Positions 1-8,308 of a DNA stretch of 64,000 bases are shown piece after piece. The first letter of the stretch is position 1. The number at the start of each line of letters is the position of its first letter. Below the pieces are notes generated by a model. That model was not told the DNA's origin, ran no database searches, and saw only the letters and a list, made by a program, of their open reading frames with translations. This DNA comes from ANME-2 cluster archaeon. Its GTDB lineage: Archaea > Halobacteriota > Methanosarcinia > Methanosarcinales > Methanocomedenaceae. Position numbers and translations under genes: made by a program. The DNA lies in the NCBI GenBank assembly GCA_014237145.1, contig JAAXOC010000065.1, positions 62,001 to 126,000 on the forward strand. The letters are read 5' to 3'.

Positions 1-122
1 TGAAGGTACGGTATGGTTGAAAATCTGCCAAGGAACGGTATAACTCACTGACGACACTTGGACTAAAGTCCAAGGTCTCCAGAATCACCAGACCAATGCA
101 AATAACAATACAAAAAAATAAA

Positions 123-196
<74 letters not shown>

Positions 197-288
197 AGGT
201 AGGGATATTCTCTTTTCCTTAATAATATATCAAATCTTCGTTTTATCCAGTCGCAACCCGCTTTTGTAATTCGATTGAATATACAGTC

Positions 289-319
289 CACGTATGAAGC
301 CCGCAGGGCTTCATACGTG
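289..319. repeat. Perfect 14-bp hairpin between two tRNA genes
   Basis: CACGTATGAAGCCC at 289-302 pairs perfectly with GGGCTTCATACGTG at 306-319 around a 3-base loop. It lies between tRNA-Val and tRNA-Phe, both on the minus strand. It could be a processing or termination signal, or a mobile-element footprint. No long T run follows on either strand. Confidence 0.8.
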
Positions 320-369
320 TGCAGCCCGCTACTGGCTTGAGTAGCTGTGCCTGAGTAGCTGCGAGTATA

Positions 370-443
370 TGGGCCCGCGGAGATTCGAACTCCGGACCTC
401 CGCCATGTCAAGGCGACGTCATAACCTGCTAGACCACGAGCCC
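370..443 (-). tRNA. tRNA-Val(GAC)
   Basis: The minus strand gives the acceptor stem GGGCTCG/CGGGCCC with discriminator A. The anticodon arm is CGCC-TTGACAT-GGCG, giving anticodon GAC, and the T loop is GTTCGAATC. There is no encoded CCA and no intron. It is upstream of tRNA-Phe in the same orientation and may be co-transcribed with it. Confidence 0.95.
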
Positions 444-680
444 TCAATGCTTACAACATCCTTTCCCTAAGTAATTATTTTAGATAAACCTTTGGATATG
501 TTAGCGTTTTTTCAGGAATTTATTAGCTCAATTTTCATTTATGAACCACAGAGGACTCAGAGAAAACAGAGTATTTCCCATCTGTAGCTGTCATAATTCA
601 TCTCCTGAAATCATTATTGCTGGAAATGCAGTCAAATAGAATAAATAGTTATATCATTATTTGCAAACAGATTATCTATT

Positions 681-947
681 GTGATAATTACAGCAGAGTT
701 AGTTATCAGGCTTATAATCGAGTTGTTCTGGATATATGCAAGTATTTTTGCGATTCAATCAACAAAGCTTCAATACTGGAAGCAGTGCTGGTATATCATC
801 CTCTTGGGCAGCATAATACATATGGTTTATCTACTTGCTGCCTTTGCAGAAATTTCTGATGGAGGAATACTCAGGAATCTTGGAATGGGAATAGTAGCCA
901 TAGGCATCATCATGCTTGCAAGGCGGACAAAACACATTCTCGGATGA
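681..947 (+). CDS. Small hydrophobic protein, uncertain
   Basis: An 88-residue reading frame opens with GTG. Its predicted protein has two or three strongly hydrophobic segments (about residues 5-25, 35-57 and 62-80) and a basic end, ARRTKHILG. It finishes one base before the convergent KaiC-like gene, so it fills the gap exactly. It may be a small integral membrane protein or the rest of a longer membrane domain that lost its start. No family is recognised and no strong ribosome binding site precedes the GTG. It could also be chance coding in AT-rich DNA. Confidence 0.35.
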   Translation: MIITAELVIRLIIELFWIYASIFAIQSTKLQYWKQCWYIILLGSIIHMVYLLAAFAEISDGGILRNLGMGIVAIGIIMLARRTKHILG

Positions 948-1637
948 TCAAATTATACAAAATCCTTCATCAGTGATCTTGTAATTAGCTGAAACATTAT
1001 CACATCCGGTCATTGCTTCAACATCTATCTTCTCACCATCCAGATGTATAATGTTGTCCACTGTTGCCTTTAACATTGTTTCGATCTGGGAGTCCGCAGC
1101 CCCTTCAGTATAAGCAATTATCCCGGTACCTCCGGCTACTTTGATCCTCATGACATATGACTTGAGTACACGTATAATAAGTATCGGGGAATTGAACGAG
1201 AACAATGTTGTCGTCGAATCAAGAACAGATCTGAACCTATGGGTTTTTTGGTAGATTAACTGCAAATCGTCAATTATCTTACTGACCATCTCAGTTGGAT
1301 TCTGCGGGGAAGATATCTTGAACGTAGCAGTTTCCTTTTGTGTAGCACCAATTGATCCGGAAGCAATGTCCAGCACATACAACATTTCTTTTTGAAAATA
1401 TTCATGAATGAGCCAATTGAATTGCATCATTTTTTCTTCAAGCTGGAACATGTTATAGTCAGTCATTAAGTAAAGGCAGATCTCATCATCAAACATTGCC
1501 TGTTGCAGGAAATGGTAACAAAATACGGATGTTCCTGTTTTGGGAGGGCCGTAGATAAGTGTAATGGTATTATCTGGCAGTCCACCACCTATCATTTCAT
1601 CAAAAGCCGCGATCCCAGTCTTGATTTTAGGTATCAT
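948..1637 (-). CDS. KaiC-like RecA-superfamily ATPase
   Basis: This 229-residue single-domain protein has the KaiC/GvpD-type opening (KTGIAAFDEMIGGGLP). A P-loop GPPKTGTS lies near residue 30, and a Walker-B-like strand RSVLDSTTTLF lies past the middle. It is about half the length of the two-domain cyanobacterial KaiC, as is usual for archaeal single-domain members. It is the last gene of a four-gene minus-strand operon, directly abutting the KaiC-GTPase fusion gene. Family members act as ATP-dependent signalling or scaffolding proteins; the substrate here is unknown. It may supply the ATPase activity that the upstream fusion protein appears to have lost. Confidence 0.85.
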   Translation of the reverse strand: MIPKIKTGIAAFDEMIGGGLPDNTITLIYGPPKTGTSVFCYHFLQQAMFDDEICLYLMTDYNMFQLEEKMMQFNWLIHEYFQKEMLYVLDIASGSIGATQKETATFKISSPQNPTEMVSKIIDDLQLIYQKTHRFRSVLDSTTTLFSFNSPILIIRVLKSYVMRIKVAGGTGIIAYTEGAADSQIETMLKATVDNIIHLDGEKIDVEAMTGCDNVSANYKITDEGFCII

Positions 1638-2822
1638 TTAAACTCGGTATATAAGATCGAAAAGAGTATCAAGTGCTTTATCCACACCTTCATTTTTCTG
1701 TGCGGAAACAGTTACTATAGGTACATCTTCCCATAAAGCCATCCGTTTTTTTATCTCATCAGGTGTCAGGGCACCCGGGAGGTCATGCTTATTTGCAACA
1801 ATTACTTTAGGTAAAGCCTCTGCCCGGCACATATTGATCATTTCCTTAGCGCGTGCAAACGTATCCGGTTTTGTCGAATCAATTACAATAAACGTGCCTA
1901 TGGACTCCCTTGCCAGCGGTTCCAGCAGCAGGTCAAACCGTTCCTGCCCGGGAGTACCAAACACATCAGCAGAAAAACCTTTGTAATCCATATGTCCGAT
2001 ATCCAGTCCCACTGTGGTCGGAAACAGTTCAAATGCCTGCCGCTCCACAGAAACGGCCTTTTCTGCGATCGCATGGACAAAAGTGGTCTTCCCTGCATTA
2101 TATGGTCCGGTTACCAGGAGTTTTGGAATAAATACCTTAACCCCACCGGGTTCAACAAGCTCAAAGAATGTTTTACATTTGGATGCCCTGGTCCAGTTGG
2201 ATTTTACCACCATGAATACCTGTCTGTACATCACTTTCTCTTCAATACTAAAAAGTTGTATTTCACAATCGACCAGGTTTTTTAATTGTTCTACTAACCG
2301 ATCCTCATAATCCCATCTGGTGAAAAGGTATACAATATTCACTTCATGCTTAGCAGCAGCCTCATTCAATATCTTTATACATTTTATTGTGTTATCCGCA
2401 CCAATAGAATCAATTAAAGTGGCCACGTTTTCAATCACTGCTGTTCCACCGGTGATATCTTCAATTGCAGGTAGGATCATTTCTTTACTTTTTTCAAGAT
2501 CATCAATAATGTACTTGCCCATCGGGGGCACACCCATCATTCCTGAGATAGAGTCAATAAAAAATATTTGCCCGGAATTCAATGGGGTTTTTAGGTCCCA
2601 TCCATATTTATCAAATACACGCTCTATCTCAACGGGTGTTCTGGTATTAGTATAAATAAAACCGATCTCACTGTCCAACTGTACCCGTTCTGAAATGATC
2701 TGGTACCCAAAGACATCAGATACGATACCAGGCATTGCCTGGAACAACATCGATGATCCCTTCGGCACACCACCACCAAGGATATCATCCAGCCGTGGGA
2801 TGTAGGTTTTTTTCAAGTCCAT
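1638..2822 (-). CDS. Degenerate KaiC-like domain fused to a Ras-like small GTPase
   Basis: The 394-residue protein has two parts. Residues 1 to about 225 are KaiC-like (IPRLDDILGGGVPKGSSMLF). The P-loop position reads QAMPGIVSD, without the GKT/S signature, although a Walker-B-like IFFIDSIS remains. From about residue 235 there is a complete small GTPase: G1 GPYNAGKTT, G3 DVFGTPGQERFD, G4 ANKHD and G5 VSAQ. The GTPGQ form of G3 is typical of prokaryotic MglA- and Rup-like GTPases. The gene follows the roadblock gene by 4 bases and abuts the single-domain KaiC-like gene. A pseudo-ATPase joined to a GTPase, next to a roadblock protein, suggests a signalling switch. The fusion is read directly from the sequence; the role is inferred. 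Confidence 0.9.
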   Translation of the reverse strand: MDLKKTYIPRLDDILGGGVPKGSSMLFQAMPGIVSDVFGYQIISERVQLDSEIGFIYTNTRTPVEIERVFDKYGWDLKTPLNSGQIFFIDSISGMMGVPPMGKYIIDDLEKSKEMILPAIEDITGGTAVIENVATLIDSIGADNTIKCIKILNEAAAKHEVNIVYLFTRWDYEDRLVEQLKNLVDCEIQLFSIEEKVMYRQVFMVVKSNWTRASKCKTFFELVEPGGVKVFIPKLLVTGPYNAGKTTFVHAIAEKAVSVERQAFELFPTTVGLDIGHMDYKGFSADVFGTPGQERFDLLLEPLARESIGTFIVIDSTKPDTFARAKEMINMCRAEALPKVIVANKHDLPGALTPDEIKKRMALWEDVPIVTVSAQKNEGVDKALDTLFDLIYRV

Positions 2823-2826
2823 TATC

Positions 2827-3204
2827 CTATACCTCTTCCAGTATATCCTGGACCTGTTTACTCCTTATCTCGATCTCCAGTGTTATCAACCCGAACTGGG
2901 CCTCCACTTCAGCCAGGGCAAAGAGCAATGCCTTTTCTCCTGCAGGTTTAAGCAGCAATATTCCATGCTCGGTTTTAATGTTTACCTCAGATACCGCTCC
3001 GGTTCCCATCTGGGAACTTGCAGTTTCCGCACTTGCAATAATTGTCGAGCAGAGTGCACCCACAATACGTTCATTCATATCAGGCGGCATTATAGATGTT
3101 ATCAGCAGGCCTTCTACACTCACGATACCCACTGCTTTTATCTGTCCTACCTGCATGAATTTGGCCAACACCTGATCCAGCTTTTCCTTCTTGGTTTCGA
3201 CCAT
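2827..3204 (-). CDS. Roadblock/LC7 (MglB-like) protein
   Basis: This 125-residue protein has the roadblock/LC7 fold pattern: an N-terminal helix with LDQVLAKFMQVGQIKAVGIVSVEGLLI, a central segment PPDMNERIVGALCSTIIASAETA, and strands such as VNIKTEHGILLLKPAGEKALLF. Roadblock proteins are dimeric regulators or platforms for small GTPases; MglB acts as the GAP for MglA. The gene sits 9 bases after the PAS/STAS sensor gene and 4 bases before the GTPase fusion gene, so the GTPase is its most likely partner. That pairing is inferred from gene order. Confidence 0.88.
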   Translation of the reverse strand: MVETKKEKLDQVLAKFMQVGQIKAVGIVSVEGLLITSIMPPDMNERIVGALCSTIIASAETASSQMGTGAVSEVNIKTEHGILLLKPAGEKALLFALAEVEAQFGLITLEIEIRSKQVQDILEEV

Positions 3205-3213
3205 ATTTTCACC

Positions 3214-6200
3214 TTATTCTTCCTCATCTATCATTGCTATAGTATATCGCAGACCATCAAGTAATGACTTTTCAGTAGTTATGGGGGCCAGGTTGGCACC
3301 AGCATCTGTTAATCTTAGTACTGCCTCATGCTTAATACCTGTAATAATACATGTGGCACCGAGCTGTCTTGCAAAATTTGCAATCTTTATCAGGGGTTCT
3401 GTAACTTCGACATCAGGCGGTAATCCTGAGATGTCAAGGATCACTCCTTTTGTTTTTTCCACTGTGATCTGGTCTAACATGGTTACCATCAGGCTGTTTA
3501 TCCGGGTAGTATAAACCTCAAGCCTGTTGACGGTTTCCTGTAATTCGTGCTCTGCCTTCTTTTGCAGGGTGATGTCGCGTGACGCAGCAAATGCGCCCAC
3601 AACTTCTCCTGTCTGGTCCATATATACTGAAGCATTAACCGCTACAGTGGTCTGGGTCCCATCCTTTGGTTTCATGACCAGTTCGTAATCCCTTATCTCC
3701 CCGGTTTCAAAGACCTTCATTGCGCCCTTATGCGCCTTTTTAGGGTCAGTGAAATAATCAGCAAAGGGTGTTCCGATCAACTCGTTCCTGCTTCTGCCTG
3801 TAGTCCGTATTGTGGCAGTATTCACATCCATAATGATCCCTTCCTGATCAAAGGTGACCAGAGGATCAAGGCTTACCTCGATCAATCCACGATTGTAACG
3901 TTGAAGTTCATGAATTTCTTCTTCAGCCTGCTTGCGCTCTGTGATATCTTTAAAATCCTCTACGATCCCAACAAATTTACCTTTTTTCTCCAATCTTGCA
4001 GCATTCACAAGAACCGGTATCTCTTTGCCGTCTGATCGAGTCTTGACACATTCAAGTTCATCAAATCGTTCTCCCTTTTGTATCTTCTTAAGTGGACAGT
4101 CTTTAGTATGGCAGAGCCCCCCGCTGAAGATATCGTAGCATTTCTTACCTATGATTTCATCCTCATCTATGTCCACCATCCGGATAAAGCTCTTATTCAC
4201 CTTGACAATGTTAAAATCAGCATCTATTACACACATTCCATTAGCAGCGATCTGGAAGATCAGGTCGATCTCTTCTTTACTTTCAGACAGTGCAATTTCA
4301 GCCTGCTTACGCTCTGTTATATCTTTAAAATCCTCTACGATCCCAATAAATTTGCCGTTCTTCTCTAATCTTGCAGCATTCACAAGAACCGGTATCTTTT
4401 TACCGTCTGATCGCTTCTTAACAGATTCGTGTTCAACAAATCGTTCTCCCTTTCTTAACTTCTCGAGTGGACAATCTTTTGAATGGCAGAGTTCTCCGCT
4501 AAAGATATCGTAGCATTTCTTACCTATGATTTCATCCTCATCCATGTCCACCATCCGGATAAAGGTTTTATTCACCTTGACAATGTTATGATCAGCATCT
4601 ATTACACACATTCCATTAGCAGCAATCTGGAAGATCAGGTCGACCTCTGCTTTGCTTTCAGACAGTGCAATTTCAGCTTTTTTTCGCTCGGTGATGTCAC
4701 GTGCTGCTGCAAATGCGCCCACGACCTTTCCGGTCTGATCCTTGTAGACCGAAGCGTTGTATGAAACGACAGTCTCGTTTCCATCCTTTGCTTTCATGAC
4801 CAGTTCGTAATCCCGAACCTCTCCGGCTTCAAAGGTCAGCATGGCACCTTTGTATGCTTTATCAGGATCTGTGAAATAATCAGCAAATGGGGTTTTTATC
4901 AACTCGTCCCTTTCTCTGCCTGTAGCCCGTATCGTTGCCTCGTTCACATCCATGATGATCCCTTCATGATCAAAGGTGACCAGAGGATCAAGGCTTACTT
5001 CGATCAATCCACGATTGTAGCGCTGAAGATCACGAATTTCTTCTTCTGACTGCTTACGCTCTGTAATATCTTTAAAATCCTCTACAATCCCAACAAATTT
5101 GCCGTTTTGCTCTAATCTTGCAGCATTCACAATAACCGGTATCTCTTTACCATCCGGTCGCTTCTTAACAGATTCATGTTCAGCAAACTCTTCTCCTTTT
5201 TTTAGCTGCTCAAGTGGACAATCTTCTGAATGACAGAGTTCCCCGCTAAAGATATCGTAGCATTTTTTGCCTATGATTTCATCTTCATCCATGTCTACCA
5301 TTCGGATAAAGGTTTTATTCACCTTGACAATGTTATGATCAGCATCTATTACACACATTCCATCAGCAGCGATCTTGAAGATCAAGTCGAGTTCTGCTTT
5401 GCTTTCAGACAGTGCAATTTCAGCTTTTTTTCGTTCGGTGATGTCACGGGCAGCCGCAAATGCACCCACAACCTTTCCTGTAAGGTCTTTGTAGACCGAA
5501 GCATTATACGATACAATAGTCTCTGTCCCATCCTTTGCTTTCATGACCAGTTCGTAATCCCTTACCTCCCCGATCTCAAAGGTCAGCATGGCACCTTTGT
5601 ATGCATTATCAGGATCTGTGAAATAATCAGCGAACGGGGTTCCTATCAACTCTTCTTTACCCCTGCCTGTAGCATGTATTGTTGCCGCGTTCACATCCAG
5701 TATGGTCCCTTCCGGGTCAAAGGTTACCAGCGGGTCCAGGCTGGTCTCGATCAATCCACGAGTGTAGCGCTGAAGATATTGTATCTCCTGCTCTGCTCCC
5801 TTTCGCCCGGTAATGTCACGTGCCGCTGCAAATGCGCCCACTACCTTTCCTGTCTGGTCCTTGTAGACCGAAGCATTATACGATACAATAGTTTCGGTTC
5901 CGTCCCTGGCTTTCATGACCAGCTCGTAATCCCTGACCTCCCCGGTTTCAAAGGTCAACATGGCACCTTTGTATGCTTTATCAGGATCTGTGAAATAATC
6001 AGCAAACGGGGTTCCTATCAACTCTTCCCGAGTTCTGCCTGTAGCTCGAATTGTAGCCCCGTTAACATCCATAATGACCCCTTCCTGGTCGAAGGTTACA
6101 AGAGGATCAAGGCTTACCTCAATTAATTCTCGATTGTAGTGCTGAAGATCCTGTATTTCATGCTCTGCTCCCTTTCGCTCGGTAATGTCACGTGCCGCTG

Positions 6201-6918
6201 CAAATGCGCCCACTACCTTTCCTGTCTGGTCCTTGTAGACCGAAGCATTGTAGGCCACAATAGTCTCGGTTCCGTCCCTGGCTTTCATGACCAGCTCGTA
6301 ATTCCTGACCTCCCCGGTTTCAAAGGTCAACATGGCACCTTTGTATGCTTTATCAGGATCTGTAAAATAATCAGCAAACGGGGTTCCTATCAACTCTTCT
6401 TTTCCTCTGCCTGTAGCATGTATCGTTGCCTCGTTTACATCCAGTATGATCCCTACCGGGTCAAATGTCACCAAAGGATCCAGGCTCGTCTCAATTAATC
6501 CCCGGTTGTAGTGCTGTAGATAATGCAGTTCCAGCACTTCACGCTTGTGTCGGGTGATGTCATAGCCAGCGGCAAATGCCCCTGTTACCTTTCCGGTCTG
6601 GTCTTTGTAAGGCGATATGTTGAATGCAACAATGGTATTGGATTCATCCCCTGTTTCTACGACCAGTTCATGATCCCTAACCTCTCCAGTATCAAATACT
6701 TGCTCTACTGCATTGTTTGCTTTAACCGGATCACTAAAGACATCAATAAAAGGTGTTCCTATCAGTTCATCCCGTTTTTTCCCGAAAATCCGAACTGTTG
6801 TGTTGTTCACATCAACAATAATACCTTTTTTATCAAAGATTAACAGAGCATCCTGACTAATTAGTCGTAATTCCTTTTCCAGGAAAAGAAGTGGTAAATC
6901 TTGTATGGTCTTATTCAT
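3214..6918 (-). CDS. Nine-PAS sensor with C-terminal STAS domain
   Basis: The 1234-residue soluble protein holds nine PAS domains of about 125 residues each, followed by a STAS domain (about 1135-1234; ILDISGLPPDVEVTEP, CIITGIKHEAVLRLTDAG). Six PAS units are of one type (SLDPLVTFD, IMDVN, GTPFADYFTDPDKA, DITERK). Units 5, 7 and 8 are another type carrying a conserved Cys-x8-Cys-x4-Cys set (GKKCYDIFSGELCHSEDCPL). No kinase, GGDEF or membrane segment is present. PAS plus STAS is the layout of RsbR-type stressosome proteins, so output probably goes through STAS contacts. It is the first gene of a four-gene operon; a TATA-like CATATATAAATT lies upstream (about 6960-6972). Unit DNA sequences are close to identical, which indicates recent duplication. 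Confidence 0.92.
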   Translation of the reverse strand: MNKTIQDLPLLFLEKELRLISQDALLIFDKKGIIVDVNNTTVRIFGKKRDELIGTPFIDVFSDPVKANNAVEQVFDTGEVRDHELVVETGDESNTIVAFNISPYKDQTGKVTGAFAAGYDITRHKREVLELHYLQHYNRGLIETSLDPLVTFDPVGIILDVNEATIHATGRGKEELIGTPFADYFTDPDKAYKGAMLTFETGEVRNYELVMKARDGTETIVAYNASVYKDQTGKVVGAFAAARDITERKGAEHEIQDLQHYNRELIEVSLDPLVTFDQEGVIMDVNGATIRATGRTREELIGTPFADYFTDPDKAYKGAMLTFETGEVRDYELVMKARDGTETIVSYNASVYKDQTGKVVGAFAAARDITGRKGAEQEIQYLQRYTRGLIETSLDPLVTFDPEGTILDVNAATIHATGRGKEELIGTPFADYFTDPDNAYKGAMLTFEIGEVRDYELVMKAKDGTETIVSYNASVYKDLTGKVVGAFAAARDITERKKAEIALSESKAELDLIFKIAADGMCVIDADHNIVKVNKTFIRMVDMDEDEIIGKKCYDIFSGELCHSEDCPLEQLKKGEEFAEHESVKKRPDGKEIPVIVNAARLEQNGKFVGIVEDFKDITERKQSEEEIRDLQRYNRGLIEVSLDPLVTFDHEGIIMDVNEATIRATGRERDELIKTPFADYFTDPDKAYKGAMLTFEAGEVRDYELVMKAKDGNETVVSYNASVYKDQTGKVVGAFAAARDITERKKAEIALSESKAEVDLIFQIAANGMCVIDADHNIVKVNKTFIRMVDMDEDEIIGKKCYDIFSGELCHSKDCPLEKLRKGERFVEHESVKKRSDGKKIPVLVNAARLEKNGKFIGIVEDFKDITERKQAEIALSESKEEIDLIFQIAANGMCVIDADFNIVKVNKSFIRMVDIDEDEIIGKKCYDIFSGGLCHTKDCPLKKIQKGERFDELECVKTRSDGKEIPVLVNAARLEKKGKFVGIVEDFKDITERKQAEEEIHELQRYNRGLIEVSLDPLVTFDQEGIIMDVNTATIRTTGRSRNELIGTPFADYFTDPKKAHKGAMKVFETGEIRDYELVMKPKDGTQTTVAVNASVYMDQTGEVVGAFAASRDITLQKKAEHELQETVNRLEVYTTRINSLMVTMLDQITVEKTKGVILDISGLPPDVEVTEPLIKIANFARQLGATCIITGIKHEAVLRLTDAGANLAPITTEKSLLDGLRYTIAMIDEEE

Positions 6919-7063
6919 CTAAAACCCCCGGCAAGTAGCAATATATGTTCTCTCTCTCAATTTATATATGTTACATTATTTTATATTAGTCTATTGTTAG
7001 GATGAATTCTGACATTTTGTGTATACACATTAGGTAGTATTCACGGAATTGTACTTTGTAACA
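6919..7063 (-). promoter_or_regulatory. Promoter region of the PAS/roadblock/GTPase operon
   Basis: On the minus strand a TATA-like CATATATAAATT (about 6960-6972) precedes the PAS/STAS start by about 45 bases. A GGGGGTTTT stretch lies just before the ATG. The rest, towards 7063, is AT-rich and separates this operon from the next minus-strand gene. Confidence 0.5.
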
Positions 7064-8059
7064 TCAAATATCAGAACGGGAAGTATCAGTCCATTTAGTC
7101 TTTTTCTTCCTTGCGCGGTTCAATATTGCCTGCACACCGCAAAAGCTGATCAGCCATACATGGAACACCAGCCCCACAGTCTTGAACAATACACGACTCT
7201 GCCCCTTTGACCAAAGCCTTAATCCATAGATCGGGACAATGGGGGTCAGCAAAAATGCCGCAAAAGGTAGCGTCATGGACGTAAACCATGCCAGCTTCTG
7301 GTTCACAGGGATGGGCGCAGAGTAAAAACGCACCATATTTTCCTCTACTCCTTCCAGTGCACCTGACATCCATCGTATCCGCTGGTTATAGAGTTCTTTC
7401 AGGCTGGTGGGCCCCTGCTCACCCACTTTTGTTTCTGCAAGTACAGGTTTTTTGCCGCTGATATACACCCTCTGCGTGAATTCCAGGTCTTCACAGTATA
7501 CATCTTCGTTGAGACTCGTACCATCAAGTGCCCTTGCATCTATCACGCCGATAAGCCCATTGAATTGTTTGAACCCGTCAAAGCGTTCATACAGCCGGTA
7601 CACATCTGCGAAAAATGAATATTCGGCAGCGATTATCATGGCCACCCACCCTAAATCCTGGTTAGTGATGTACCGTGTGCCGCTTGCTATCGCGGCATTT
7701 GCATCCATTTTAAGGGCATCGATACACTTCAATATAAAATCTGGTTCGGGGCGACTATCCACATCAAAAAGTGCAATGTGATCGGCATCCAGTATCCCAT
7801 CCGGTCCCCTGATGGCATCCAGGCCGTCATTGATGGCCCCGCCCCTGCGCCCCCGTGTATCAAACCGGGCCAGGTAACCAATATTTTCAGATTTCAAATA
7901 CCGGGTCCGATGGTCCGGTCCTTTTGGACAATCTATTATGTAAGTAACATTAACGCTCAGACCTGATGTATCCAGTTGTTTCAGTGAATCGACTGATTTT
8001 TGAATTATTGAAATGGGTTCAAAAGGCGCAACCGGTATCAGTACACAAACTTTTTCCAT
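7064..8059 (-). CDS. GT2 glycosyltransferase, processive-type membrane protein
   Basis: The 331-residue protein begins with a GT-A nucleotide-sugar fold. It has an aspartate motif ALFDVDSRPEPDF near residue 95, an acceptor-side EDLEFTQRV near 190, and a QRIRW sequence near 228 matching the Q-x-x-R-W motif of processive GT2 enzymes such as cellulose and hyaluronan synthases. Two hydrophobic stretches near the C terminus (about 257-285 and 295-315) are membrane segments. It probably adds sugars to a lipid-linked or surface polysaccharide at the cytoplasmic face. The neighbours, a flippase-like protein, another GT2 and a sugar nucleotidyltransferase, support a surface-glycan role. The sugar is unknown. 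Confidence 0.88.
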   Translation of the reverse strand: MEKVCVLIPVAPFEPISIIQKSVDSLKQLDTSGLSVNVTYIIDCPKGPDHRTRYLKSENIGYLARFDTRGRRGGAINDGLDAIRGPDGILDADHIALFDVDSRPEPDFILKCIDALKMDANAAIASGTRYITNQDLGWVAMIIAAEYSFFADVYRLYERFDGFKQFNGLIGVIDARALDGTSLNEDVYCEDLEFTQRVYISGKKPVLAETKVGEQGPTSLKELYNQRIRWMSGALEGVEENMVRFYSAPIPVNQKLAWFTSMTLPFAAFLLTPIVPIYGLRLWSKGQSRVLFKTVGLVFHVWLISFCGVQAILNRARKKKTKWTDTSRSDI

Positions 8060-8308
8060 ATAGGCATTATAAAAGTATTAATAGTTTATACAAATATCTG
8101 TAAATTTATATTATCGGCCGGAACAGAGAAAATTAAGACAAGAAAATATTGAGAAAATAAAATAAAGAGTTTAAAGAAAACCCCCGCCCCAACCCTTTTG
8201 ATGATATACTCCCTTTGATAATTTGAAAGTATTACATATTTTAGAGAGGGTATCACTAATATATATCATTGTGTGGATATAGTAACACTATATTCATACT
8301 ATATAATT

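Noticed and set aside
5230-6126. A 298-codon open frame antisense to the PAS gene
   Set aside because: It follows the periodicity of the PAS repeats and reads as cysteine-rich low-quality sequence. The PAS frame is clearly the coding one.
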